DNA from: JBFWQM01 sp050249455
GTDB lineage: Bacteria > Pseudomonadota > Alphaproteobacteria > MPNO01 > VGEU01
Reading direction: 5' to 3'
Assembly (NCBI GenBank): GCA_050249455.1
Contig: JBFWQM010000105.1
Coordinates: 1-16,765 of the forward strand
Length of the DNA stretch: 16,765 nt
Under the pieces are notes generated by a model that worked only from the letters and a program-made list of their open reading frames with translations, had not been told where the DNA came from and searched no databases. Position numbers and translations under genes: made by a program. Below, in pieces: positions 7,653-14,121 of this stretch; within the stretch, counting starts at the first letter, position 1, and each line of letters opens with the position of its first letter.

Positions 7653-9302
7653 ATGTCCTCCAACGAGCTTCTTTTCGTGCCGCTCGGCGGCGCCGGCGAG
7701 ATCGGGATGAACCTGAATCTCTACGGCTACGCCGACCGCTGGCTGATGATCGATTGCGGCGTCTCGTTCGGCGACGACACGACGCCCGGCATCGACGTGC
7801 TGGTGCCCGATCCGACGTTCATCGCCGAGCAGCGCGACCGGCTGGTCGGCCTGTTCGTCACCCACGCGCACGAGGACCACATCGGCGCGATCGCGCATCT
7901 GTGGTCGCGCCTGTCGTGCCCGGTCTACGCGACGCCATTCGCGTGCGCGATCATCCGGCGCAAGCTGGAGGAGGTCGGCCTCGACGAGACGGTGAAGCTG
8001 GTCGAGGTCCATCCCGGATCGCCGGTGAGGGCCGGCCCGTTCACGGTGGAATACATCGTCGCGGCGCATTCGATCCCCGAAGGCAGCCTGCTCGCCATCC
8101 GCACCGGCGCCGGCACGGTGCTGCACGCGACCGACTGGAAGCTCGACCCCGGGCCGCTGGTCGGCCCGCGCACCGACGAGGCGGCGCTGCGCCGGCTCGG
8201 CGACCAGGGCGTCCTGGCCCTGGTGTGCGATTCGACCAACGTGTTCGTAGACGGCCACTCGGGGTCGGAGGAGGTGCTGCGCGACAGCCTGTTCGACCTC
8301 GTGTCGCGGCTGAAGGGCCGTGTCGCCGTGACGTCGTTCGCCAGCAACATCGCACGAGTCGACACCATCGCGCGCACCGCGGCGCACACCGGCCGCCACC
8401 TGGCGCTGGTCGGCCGCTCGCTGTGGCAATACACCGACGCGGCGCGCGAGACCGGCTACCTTGCCGACCTGCCGCCCTTCGTCGGCGACGCCGACGCCGG
8501 CTACCTGTCGCCCGAGCACGTCCTGTTCGCCGTCACGGGCAGCCAGGGCGAACCGCGGGCGGCGCTGTCGCGCATCGCGGCCGACGACCATCCGCACGTG
8601 TCGCTTGAGGAGGGCGATACGGTCATCTTCTCGTCGCGGATGATCCCCGGCAACGAGAAGGCCATCGGACGGGTGCAGAACCGGCTCGCCCGCCTGGGGG
8701 TCGACGTCATCACCGAGCACGACCATTTCGTGCATGTCTCCGGCCACCCGGCGCGCGAAGAGCTGGCCGACCTCTACAAATGGACGCGCCCGCAGGTACT
8801 GGTGCCGATCCACGGCGAGACGCGCCACCTCGCCGAGCACGCGCGCTTCGCCGCCGCCCGCGGCATCAAAGAGACGCCGGTCGTCGAGAACGGCGCCATC
8901 CTGCGCCTCGCGCCTGGCCGGCCCGAGGTGCTGGGCCACGTCCAGTCGGGCCGCCTGGCAGTGGACGGCAAGCGGCTGATCCGGATCGACGGCAACGTCA
9001 TCCGAGCCCGCCACCGGCTGGCCGCCGGCGGCGCCGTGGTGGTCACCGTCGCCTTCGACAAGAAGGGCCGCATCGTCGCCGACCCGCAGGTCGCCGCGCC
9101 GGGGCTGATCGACGCGGAGGCCGAGGGTGACCTGCTCGACACCGTCGCCGACCGCGCGGCCAAGGCGCTCAAGGCGATCGACCCCGACGACCGCCTCGAC
9201 GACGAGGAGGTGACGGAGGCGGTGCGCCGCGCCGTGCGCAAGTGGTTCAAGGACACCGTCGGCAAGCGTCCGCACACCGAGGTGCACATCGTCAGGGTAT
9301 GA
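7653..9302 (+). CDS. rnj: Ribonuclease J (metallo-beta-lactamase / beta-CASP nuclease)
   Basis: RNase J is an endo- and 5'-3' exoribonuclease in mRNA decay and RNA maturation. The 549-residue protein has the metallo-beta-lactamase core with H71-x-H73-x-D75-H76 in FVTHAHEDHIGAIAH, then H139 and D161 (HATDWKLDPGP), which bind the two metal ions. The beta-CASP domain follows, with DSTN at 193-196 and the GSQGEPRAALSRIA stretch at about 296-309. HVSGHPAREEL (361-371) and H387 in VPIHGE complete the site, and a C-terminal domain ends near residue 549. These positions track closely those of Bacillus subtilis RNase J1. The ATG follows immediately after the coaX stop. RNase J is present in many Alphaproteobacteria alongside RNase E. 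The exact symbol (rnj or rnjA) is a naming choice. Confidence 0.94.
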   Translation: MSSNELLFVPLGGAGEIGMNLNLYGYADRWLMIDCGVSFGDDTTPGIDVLVPDPTFIAEQRDRLVGLFVTHAHEDHIGAIAHLWSRLSCPVYATPFACAIIRRKLEEVGLDETVKLVEVHPGSPVRAGPFTVEYIVAAHSIPEGSLLAIRTGAGTVLHATDWKLDPGPLVGPRTDEAALRRLGDQGVLALVCDSTNVFVDGHSGSEEVLRDSLFDLVSRLKGRVAVTSFASNIARVDTIARTAAHTGRHLALVGRSLWQYTDAARETGYLADLPPFVGDADAGYLSPEHVLFAVTGSQGEPRAALSRIAADDHPHVSLEEGDTVIFSSRMIPGNEKAIGRVQNRLARLGVDVITEHDHFVHVSGHPAREELADLYKWTRPQVLVPIHGETRHLAEHARFAAARGIKETPVVENGAILRLAPGRPEVLGHVQSGRLAVDGKRLIRIDGNVIRARHRLAAGGAVVVTVAFDKKGRIVADPQVAAPGLIDAEAEGDLLDTVADRAAKALKAIDPDDRLDDEEVTEAVRRAVRKWFKDTVGKRPHTEVHIVRV

Positions 9303-9378
9303 ATTCAGGAAGAGTCATGCGCGGACTCGACCCGCGCCCGACTCCGTTTTCCAGGAGCTACTCTAGGGCTTCCGACTG
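9303..9378 (+). other. Spacer between rnj and DUF1467 gene with GC hairpin and a possible mini-ORF
   Basis: Two overlapping signals lie here. A hairpin is formed by GCGCGG (9319-9324) and CCGCGC (9332-9337) around a 7-base loop, with four T residues only at 9347-9350, so it is a weak terminator or attenuator at best. A 20-codon frame opens with ATG at 9317 behind a good AGGAAG Shine-Dalgarno (9307-9312) and closes with a TGA at 9377-9379 that overlaps the next ATG by one base. No convincing promoter is visible. The mini-ORF may be chance in GC-rich DNA. Confidence 0.3.
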
Positions 9379-9624
9379 ATGGGATGGTTCTCCGGTATCG
9401 TCGTCTACATCATCCTGTGGTGGCTGGTGTTCTTCATGACCCTGCCGTTCGGCGTGCGCGCGCCGCACGAGGTCGGCGGCACGCCGGGGCCGGGGCATGT
9501 CCCGAGCGCGCCGGTCAAGCCGCGGCTGTGGCTCAAGGCGGGGATCACGACGCTCATCGCCGCGGCGTTGTGGGGCGTCGCGTGGTACCTGATCTCGTCC
9601 GACATGCTGTCGTTCCGCACATGA
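9379..9624 (+). CDS. DUF1467 family inner-membrane protein
   Basis: This is an 81-residue protein with two predicted membrane helices, at about 5-27 and 53-75, joined by a loop rich in Gly and Pro. The start (MGWFSGIVVYIILWW), the LPFGVRAPHEVG motif at 22-33 and the second helix beginning KAGITTLIAAALWG match the DUF1467 family, which is conserved in Alphaproteobacteria and has no assigned function. The ATG is chosen because the tryptophan-rich first helix begins there; a weak AGGG lies about 10 bases upstream. The stop overlaps the start of tag by 4 nt (ATGA). Its position behind rnj, as in related genomes, suggests a housekeeping role in the envelope, but nothing in the sequence defines a biochemical activity. 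Confidence 0.85.
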   Translation: MGWFSGIVVYIILWWLVFFMTLPFGVRAPHEVGGTPGPGHVPSAPVKPRLWLKAGITTLIAAALWGVAWYLISSDMLSFRT

Positions 9625-10166
9625 GCTATTGCGACGTCGCGCCCGGCCATCCGTGGCACGGGCCCTATCACGACCGGGAGTACGGCTTTCCGGTGCGCGA
9701 CGAACGGGCGCTTTTCGAGCGGCTGGCGCTGGAGATCAACCAGGCTGGCCTGTCTTGGCTGACCGTCCTGAAGAAGCGTGATGCCTTCAACCGCGCCTTC
9801 GACGGCTTCGAGGTCGACAAGGTCGCGCGCTACGGCGAGCGCCAGCGGGCGCGCCTGCTGGCCGACGAGGGCATCATCCGCAACCGGCTGAAGGTCGACG
9901 CGGTGATCGAGAATGCCAAGCGCGTCCAGGCGCTGCGCAAGAGCCACGGCTCGTTCGCCGACTGGCTGGATTCGCACCATCCGCTGCCCAAGGATGGCTG
10001 GGTCAAGCTGTTCAAGAAGACCTTCGCCTTCACCGGGGGCGAAATCACCGGCGAGTTCCTGATGAGCACCGGCTACCTGCCGGGCGCCCACGCCGAGACC
10101 TGCCCGGTGCATGCGCAGATCCTGCGCCTGGCGCCGCCGTGGCACGCGCGGCCAACGGTTCGTTAA
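9621..10166 (+). CDS. tag: DNA-3-methyladenine glycosylase I, short-loop variant
   Basis: Tag removes 3-methyladenine from alkylated DNA as the first step of base excision repair. The 181-residue product aligns from its first residues with the E. coli enzyme (187 aa). The structural zinc ligands are in place: C4, H17, H157 and C161, matching C4, H17, H175 and C179. The pocket residues Y16, E38 and W46 keep their E. coli numbers in EINQAGLSWLTVLKKR, and GIIRNRLK (84-91) is a family signature. Two aromatic residues of the E. coli protein, W6 and W21, are V6 and Y21 here, and the segment between about 115 and 130 is some twenty residues shorter than in E. coli. Both features look like a subfamily trait, not decay. 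ATG 9621 overlaps the DUF1467 stop by 4 nt. Confidence 0.9.
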   Translation: MSYCDVAPGHPWHGPYHDREYGFPVRDERALFERLALEINQAGLSWLTVLKKRDAFNRAFDGFEVDKVARYGERQRARLLADEGIIRNRLKVDAVIENAKRVQALRKSHGSFADWLDSHHPLPKDGWVKLFKKTFAFTGGEITGEFLMSTGYLPGAHAETCPVHAQILRLAPPWHARPTVR

Positions 10167-10190
10167 CCGGCGCGGCCGACCCTGGCCGCC

Positions 10191-10589
10191 ATGCGCGCGA
10201 TGCCGATCCTGATGCTGCTCGCGGCCGCGGCCCCGGCCGGGGCGGGAACCCTGGCGGTGACCGCCGATGACTGTGCCCGCGCCGTCCGCCACGAGCCCGG
10301 CGGGGGCGTCGCCTACGCGCCCGGCGTCGATGCCTATGGCCGTACCGTCGCGCCGGCGGACCTGGGCGGCGCGCCGCCGCTGCGGGTGAACACCGAGCGG
10401 CTGTCCATCCCGATCACGGTCGACCTCGGCCGCCGGATGGGGTTCCGTCCCGGTTCCGCGCCCTACGCGGCGGAGACCTTCGTCGGCATGGTGGAGTACC
10501 GCGACGGCCGCTTCTGGTACGACGGCCAGCCGCTGCAGGACGAGGCCGCAGCGGCGCTGCGCGAACGCTGCCGGACGCAGGTTCCGTAA
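10191..10589 (+). CDS. Small secreted protein of unknown function
   Basis: This 132-residue protein has an N-terminal signal peptide (hydrophobic run at about 5-18, Ala-rich, likely cleaved around residue 19), so it is probably periplasmic. The mature part has only two cysteines, C28 and C127, which could form a disulfide. It contains a VAYAPGVDAYGRTVAPADLGG stretch (40-60), an ITVDLGRRMGF stretch, and a C-terminal VEYRDGRFWYDGQPL. I recall similar secreted proteins in other Alphaproteobacteria, but know of no function or named domain and do not assign one. Two in-frame starts are possible, ATG 10191 and ATG 10200; both keep the signal peptide and neither has a clear Shine-Dalgarno. It begins 24 bp after tag and may share its transcript. 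Confidence 0.75.
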   Translation: MRAMPILMLLAAAAPAGAGTLAVTADDCARAVRHEPGGGVAYAPGVDAYGRTVAPADLGGAPPLRVNTERLSIPITVDLGRRMGFRPGSAPYAAETFVGMVEYRDGRFWYDGQPLQDEAAAALRERCRTQVP

Positions 10590-10602
10590 CCCTGATCCAT
10601 CC

Positions 10603-10632
10603 TTGGCCACGGCGGCGATAAACGGCTAAAGT
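10603..10632 (+). promoter_or_regulatory. Candidate sigma-70 type promoter for proS-lolCD
   Basis: TTGGCC at 10603-10608 and TAAAGT at 10627-10632, separated by 18 bases, each match four of six consensus positions. The element lies 30 bp upstream of the proS ATG in a 72-bp spacer, and the run of genes before it ends here. No strong terminator is visible in the same spacer, so some read-through from upstream is possible. This is a pattern match by eye only. Confidence 0.35.
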
Positions 10633-10661
10633 CGCCCCCGTTTCGCGGCCGCGAGGACGGA

Positions 10662-11966
10662 ATGCGCCTTTCGCAGTACTTCATGCCGACGCTCCGGGAG
10701 GACCCGAGCGAGGCCCAGATCGTTTCGCACAAGCTGATGCTGCGCGCCGGCATGGTGCGCCAGGCCAATGCCGGCATCTACTCGTGGCTGCCGCTCGGCC
10801 TGCGCGTGCTGCGCCGGGTCGAGCAGATCGTGCGCGAGGAGCAGGACGCGGCCGGCTGCCAGGAGCTGCTGATGCCGACCATCCAGTCGGCCGAATTGTG
10901 GCGCGAGAGCGGCCGCTACGACGATTATGGCAAGGAGATGCTGCGCATCCGCGACCGCCACGACCGCGAGATGCTGTACGGCCCGACCAACGAGGAGCTG
11001 ATCACCGACATCTTCCGCGGCGCTGTGAAGAGCTACCGCGACCTGCCGAAGTTGCTCTATCACATCCAGTGGAAGTTCCGCGACGAGATCCGGCCGCGCT
11101 TCGGCGTCATGCGCGGGCGCGAGTTCCTGATGAAGGACAGCTATTCCTTCGATCTCGACTTCGCGGGCGCCAAGCGCGCCTACAACAAGATGTTCGTCGC
11201 CTACCTTCGCACCTTCGCCCGGATGGGCCTGAAAGCGATCCCGATGAAGGCCGACCCCGGCGTCATCGGCGGCGACATGAGCCACGAGTTCATCATCCTG
11301 GCCGACACCGGCGAGAGCCAGGTGTTCTGCCACCGCGACCTGACCGAGTTCGACGTGCTGGGCACCGACGTCGACTACAGCGCGGACCTGCAGCCGATCG
11401 TGGACAAGTGGACCGGCCTCTACGCCGCGACCGACGAGATGCACGATGCGGCGAAGGCGGCTGAGCTCGGCGACAGGCTGGTGACCGCGCGCGGCATCGA
11501 GGTCGGCCACATCTTCTATTTCGGCACCAAGTATTCGAAGCCGATGAACGCCGTCGTCGCCGGCCCCGGCGGCGAGCCGGTGGCGGTGGAGATGGGCTCC
11601 TACGGCATCGGCGTGTCGCGGCTGGTCGGCGGCATCATCGAGGCCTCGCACGACGACGCCGGCATCGTTTGGCCGGACTCCGTCGCGCCGTTCCGCGCCG
11701 GCATCCTCAACCTCAAGCCGGGCGACGCCGATTGCGACCGGCTGTGCGCCGACCTCTACGCGAAGCTCGCGGGCGAGGCGCTCTACGACGACCGCGGCGA
11801 GCGCGCCGGGGTGAAGTTCGCCGACATGGACCTGATCGGCTTGCCGTGGCAGCTCGTCGTCGGCCCGCGCGGCGCCAAGGCCGGCATGGTCGAGCTCAAG
11901 CGCCGCGCCACCGGAGAGCGCCAGGAGCTTTCGCCCGACGCCGCGCTCGCCCGCGTGCTCGGCTGA
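10662..11966 (+). CDS. proS: Prolyl-tRNA synthetase, form lacking the full editing insertion
   Basis: ProRS charges tRNA-Pro with proline. The 434-residue protein is a class II synthetase with motif 1 around 38-58 (GIYSWLPLGLRVLRRVE), the TNEE element at 109-112, motif 2 at about 139-158 (FRDEIRPRFGVMRGREFLMKD), motif 3 at 312-326 (GSYGIGVSRLVGGII) and a C-terminal anticodon-binding domain from about 345. It is about 140 residues shorter than E. coli ProRS (572). Only about 155 residues separate motifs 2 and 3, so the roughly 180-residue INS editing domain that clears Ala-tRNA-Pro is missing and replaced by a short remnant. This form is known in Alphaproteobacteria. ATG 10662 follows a GAGGACGG ribosome binding site, and the gene heads a unit with lolC and lolD. 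Confidence 0.96.
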   Translation: MRLSQYFMPTLREDPSEAQIVSHKLMLRAGMVRQANAGIYSWLPLGLRVLRRVEQIVREEQDAAGCQELLMPTIQSAELWRESGRYDDYGKEMLRIRDRHDREMLYGPTNEELITDIFRGAVKSYRDLPKLLYHIQWKFRDEIRPRFGVMRGREFLMKDSYSFDLDFAGAKRAYNKMFVAYLRTFARMGLKAIPMKADPGVIGGDMSHEFIILADTGESQVFCHRDLTEFDVLGTDVDYSADLQPIVDKWTGLYAATDEMHDAAKAAELGDRLVTARGIEVGHIFYFGTKYSKPMNAVVAGPGGEPVAVEMGSYGIGVSRLVGGIIEASHDDAGIVWPDSVAPFRAGILNLKPGDADCDRLCADLYAKLAGEALYDDRGERAGVKFADMDLIGLPWQLVVGPRGAKAGMVELKRRATGERQELSPDAALARVLG

Positions 11967-12008
11967 TCGCCGCCACGATGGCGCCCTAATGCTTCAGTTC
12001 TCTCAGGC

Positions 12009-13256
12009 ATGATCTTCTCTTCGTTCGAGCGCATGGTCGCGTGGCGCTATTTGCGGGCACGGCGCGAGGAAGGCTTCGTGTCGGTGATCGTCGGCTTCTC
12101 GTTCGCCGGCATCATGCTCGGCGTCGCGACCCTGATCATCGTGATGTCGGTGATGAACGGGTTCCGGGCCGAGCTGCTGGGCCGCATCCTCGGCTTCAAC
12201 GGCCATATCGGCGTCTATTCGTCGGCCGGCCCGCTCAACGACTTCGATGCGGTCGCGCAGCGGCTGCGCCAGGTGCCCGGCGTCGACGAGGTGACGCCGG
12301 TGACCGAAGGCCAGGTGATGGTCAGCGCCAGCGGCATCGCCGCCGGCGCGATGGTGCGCGGCGAACGGCTGGCCGACCTGAAGCGACGCGCGGCGATCGC
12401 CGGCAACATCCGCGCCGGCACGCTGGATAATTTCGAGGACGGCGAGCACATCGTGATCGGCGCGCGGATGGCGTTCCGCTTCCGGCTGCAGCCGGGCGAT
12501 GCGGTGACCCTGATCTCGCCGCAGACTAACACCACCGCGTTCGGCTCGGTCCCGCGCACCAAGACCTATCGCGTCGGCGCGATCTACGAGATTGGCATGT
12601 ACGAGTACGACAACGCCTTCATCTTCATGCCGCTGAAGGCCGCCCAGCTGTTCTTCCGGACCGGCGAGGGCGTGACCAACCTGGAGCTGCGCCTGGCCAA
12701 CGCCGACCTCGCGCCCGGCCTGCGCGGGCCGGTGTTCCAGGCCGCCGGCGTGCCGGTGCGGGTGGTCGACTGGCAGCAGTCGAACGCGAGCTTCTTCACC
12801 GCGCTCAAGGTCGAGCGCAACGTGATGTTCCTGATCCTGACCCTGATCATCATCGTGGCCGCCTTCAACATCATCTCGGGCATGATCATGATGGTGAAGG
12901 ACAAGGGCCGCGCCATCGCCATCCTGCGCACGATGGGCGCGACGCGCGGCATGATCATGCGCATCTTCTTCCTGGCGGGCTCGGCGGTCGGCGTCGTCGG
13001 CACGCTTGCCGGCTTCGCTCTCGGGCTCGCGTTCGCCGACAACATCGAGACGATCCGGCAGTGGCTGCAGAACCTGACCGGCACCGAACTGTTCGCCGCC
13101 GAGATCTATTTCCTGTCGCAGCTTCCGGCCAAGGTGATGATGGGCGACGTGGTCAGCGTCGTCGGAATGTCGCTCGTGCTGTCGTTCCTCGCGACGATCT
13201 ACCCCGCATGGCGCGCCGCCCGGCTCGATCCGGTGGAGGCGCTGCGCTATGAGTGA
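12009..13256 (+). CDS. lolC: Lipoprotein-releasing ABC transporter permease LolC/LolE family
   Basis: This inner-membrane permease extracts mature lipoproteins and hands them to LolA for transport to the outer membrane. The 415-residue protein has the family topology: one helix at about 23-48, a large periplasmic domain at about 50-265, then three helices at about 270-295, 318-343 and 378-400. The VALRTMGATRG-like motif (here ILRTMGATRGMIMRIF, 305-320), which contacts the ATPase, and the C-terminal DPVEALRYE are typical. Residues 170-184 (SPQTNTTAFGSVPRT) align by eye with the Hook loop of E. coli LolC that recruits LolA. Only one such permease gene is seen here, so it could be the homodimeric LolF type; a second copy elsewhere cannot be excluded. 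The Shine-Dalgarno is weak, and lolD overlaps the 3' end by 8 nt. Confidence 0.93.
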   Translation: MIFSSFERMVAWRYLRARREEGFVSVIVGFSFAGIMLGVATLIIVMSVMNGFRAELLGRILGFNGHIGVYSSAGPLNDFDAVAQRLRQVPGVDEVTPVTEGQVMVSASGIAAGAMVRGERLADLKRRAAIAGNIRAGTLDNFEDGEHIVIGARMAFRFRLQPGDAVTLISPQTNTTAFGSVPRTKTYRVGAIYEIGMYEYDNAFIFMPLKAAQLFFRTGEGVTNLELRLANADLAPGLRGPVFQAAGVPVRVVDWQQSNASFFTALKVERNVMFLILTLIIIVAAFNIISGMIMMVKDKGRAIAILRTMGATRGMIMRIFFLAGSAVGVVGTLAGFALGLAFADNIETIRQWLQNLTGTELFAAEIYFLSQLPAKVMMGDVVSVVGMSLVLSFLATIYPAWRAARLDPVEALRYE

Positions 13257-13932
13257 GCGCACGGCGCTTGCGCTGCGCGACGTGCGCCGGACGTTCGTGC
13301 AGGGAGGGGCGGAAGTCCCGGTGCTGCGGGGCGCGACATTCGCCATCGCACCGGGCGAGATCGTCGCGCTTGTCGGCCCGTCGGGCTCGGGGAAGTCCAC
13401 GCTGCTCCACATCGCGGGCCTTCTGGAGCACGCCGACGGCGGCGAGGTCGAGGTGGCGGGCGAGCCGTGCAGCCGGCTGTCCGACTCGCGTCGCACGGCG
13501 CTGCGCCGCGAGCGGCTCGGCTTCGTCTACCAGTTCCACCATTTGCTGCCGGAGTTCTCCGCGCTGGAGAACGTGGTGATGCCGCAGATGATCGGCCGGC
13601 GCCGGCGCGGCGAGGCGCGATCGCGCGCGACCTACCTCCTGGAGAAGGTCGGCCTCAAGCACCGGATGGAGCATCGCCCGGCGCGGCTTTCGGGCGGCGA
13701 GCAGCAGCGGGTCGCGATCGCGCGGGCGCTCGCCAACGAACCGCAGGTCCTGCTGGCCGACGAGCCGACCGGCAACCTCGACCAGCGCACTGCCGACATC
13801 GTGTTCGACATGCTGGTGGACTTGGTGCGGGTCCACAGGATCGGCGCATTGATCGCCACCCACAACATCGAGCTGGCGGCGCGGATGGACCGCACGCTGC
13901 TGCTCGACAAGGGCCTGATCCACGACCATTGA
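13249..13932 (+). CDS. lolD: Lipoprotein-releasing ABC transporter ATP-binding protein LolD
   Basis: LolD is the ATPase that powers lipoprotein release by the LolC-type permease. The 227-residue protein has every ABC motif: Walker A GPSGSGKST at 43-51, the Q-loop in VYQFHHLLPEFSALENV (Q95), signature LSGGEQQR at 147-154, Walker B VLLADEPTGNLD at 167-178 and the H-loop histidine H205 in ATHN. The FHHLLPEFSALENVVMP stretch is a LolD hallmark that separates it from other small ABC ATPases such as MacB or FtsE. The ATG at 13249 lies inside the lolC tail (ATGAGTGA, 8-nt overlap), so translation is coupled and the subunits are made together. A terminator-like hairpin starts 3 bp after the stop. Confidence 0.96.
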   Translation: MSERTALALRDVRRTFVQGGAEVPVLRGATFAIAPGEIVALVGPSGSGKSTLLHIAGLLEHADGGEVEVAGEPCSRLSDSRRTALRRERLGFVYQFHHLLPEFSALENVVMPQMIGRRRRGEARSRATYLLEKVGLKHRMEHRPARLSGGEQQRVAIARALANEPQVLLADEPTGNLDQRTADIVFDMLVDLVRVHRIGALIATHNIELAARMDRTLLLDKGLIHDH

Positions 13933-13935
13933 TCG

Positions 13936-13990
13936 CGGAACGGCGGGGCAACACCCGCGAGTTACTGATTCGTTCCGTTTAGCTTTTTTT
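13936..13990 (+). terminator. Compound hairpin terminator after lolD
   Basis: An outer stem CGGAACG (13936-13942) pairs perfectly with CGTTCCG (13971-13977). Stacked directly inside it, GCGGG (13943-13947) pairs with CCCGC (13954-13958) around the loop GCAACA. The 3' side has a 12-base bulge (13959-13970). The structure is followed at once by TTTAGCTTTTTTT (13978-13990), including seven consecutive T. This fits an intrinsic terminator ending the proS-lolC-lolD unit, although the bulge makes it less classic. An alternative pairing TCGCGG (13933-13938) / CCGCGA (13955-13960) would compete. Confidence 0.6.
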
Positions 13991-14068
13991 CATGTTTCGA
14001 CACGGCTCCCGACCCGGTTTTCCACAATATCGTGCGGACGCCGATTCGCCCGGCGCGCAATGTGGTGG

Positions 14069-14083
14069 GTTCTTGTTATGTTC
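14069..14083 (+). promoter_or_regulatory. Candidate LexA operator (GTTC-N7-GTTC) upstream of dnaE
   Basis: GTTC at 14069-14072 and GTTC at 14080-14083 are separated by seven A/T-rich bases (TTGTTAT). This direct repeat is the established LexA recognition form in Alphaproteobacteria such as Caulobacter, Rhodobacter and Sinorhizobium. It ends 38 bp before the dnaE ATG and overlaps TATGTT (14077-14082), which could be the -10 element, so binding would be placed to block RNA polymerase. I see no good -35 at the matching distance. The match is exact, but one exact copy is expected by chance in a window of this length on two strands, so location is the main support. Confidence 0.45.
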
Positions 14084-14121
14084 CCGCTGACTCGATCCGG
14101 GGGGTGTGCCAGGAATCGGGC

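Noticed and set aside
6852..9287. 811-codon open frame on the - strand opposite coaX and rnj
   Set aside because: It is a shadow of two genes with intact catalytic motifs, has low-complexity composition and no recognisable motif. The same applies to the long - strand frames at 3150-4931, 12003-13496 and 14167-16464.
10156..10170. CGGTT / AACCG hairpin at the tag stop codon
   Set aside because: A five-pair stem over the stop codon without a T run; it is short enough to be chance and does not justify a regulatory call.
10614..10636. GGCGA / TCGCC hairpin before proS
   Set aside because: There are only five pairs with a 13-base loop and no T run, and it overlaps the candidate promoter; too weak to call a terminator or riboswitch.
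11992..12011. Seven-codon ORF ending in TGA over the lolC start
   Set aside because: It is too short to be meaningful and has no Shine-Dalgarno; a stop overlapping an ATGA start is frequent by chance.
13961..13975. Second LexA-like site GTTA-N7-GTTC
   Set aside because: It has one mismatch and its GTTC lies within the 3' arm of the lolD terminator stem (CGTTCCG), which already explains it; matches this loose are common by chance.
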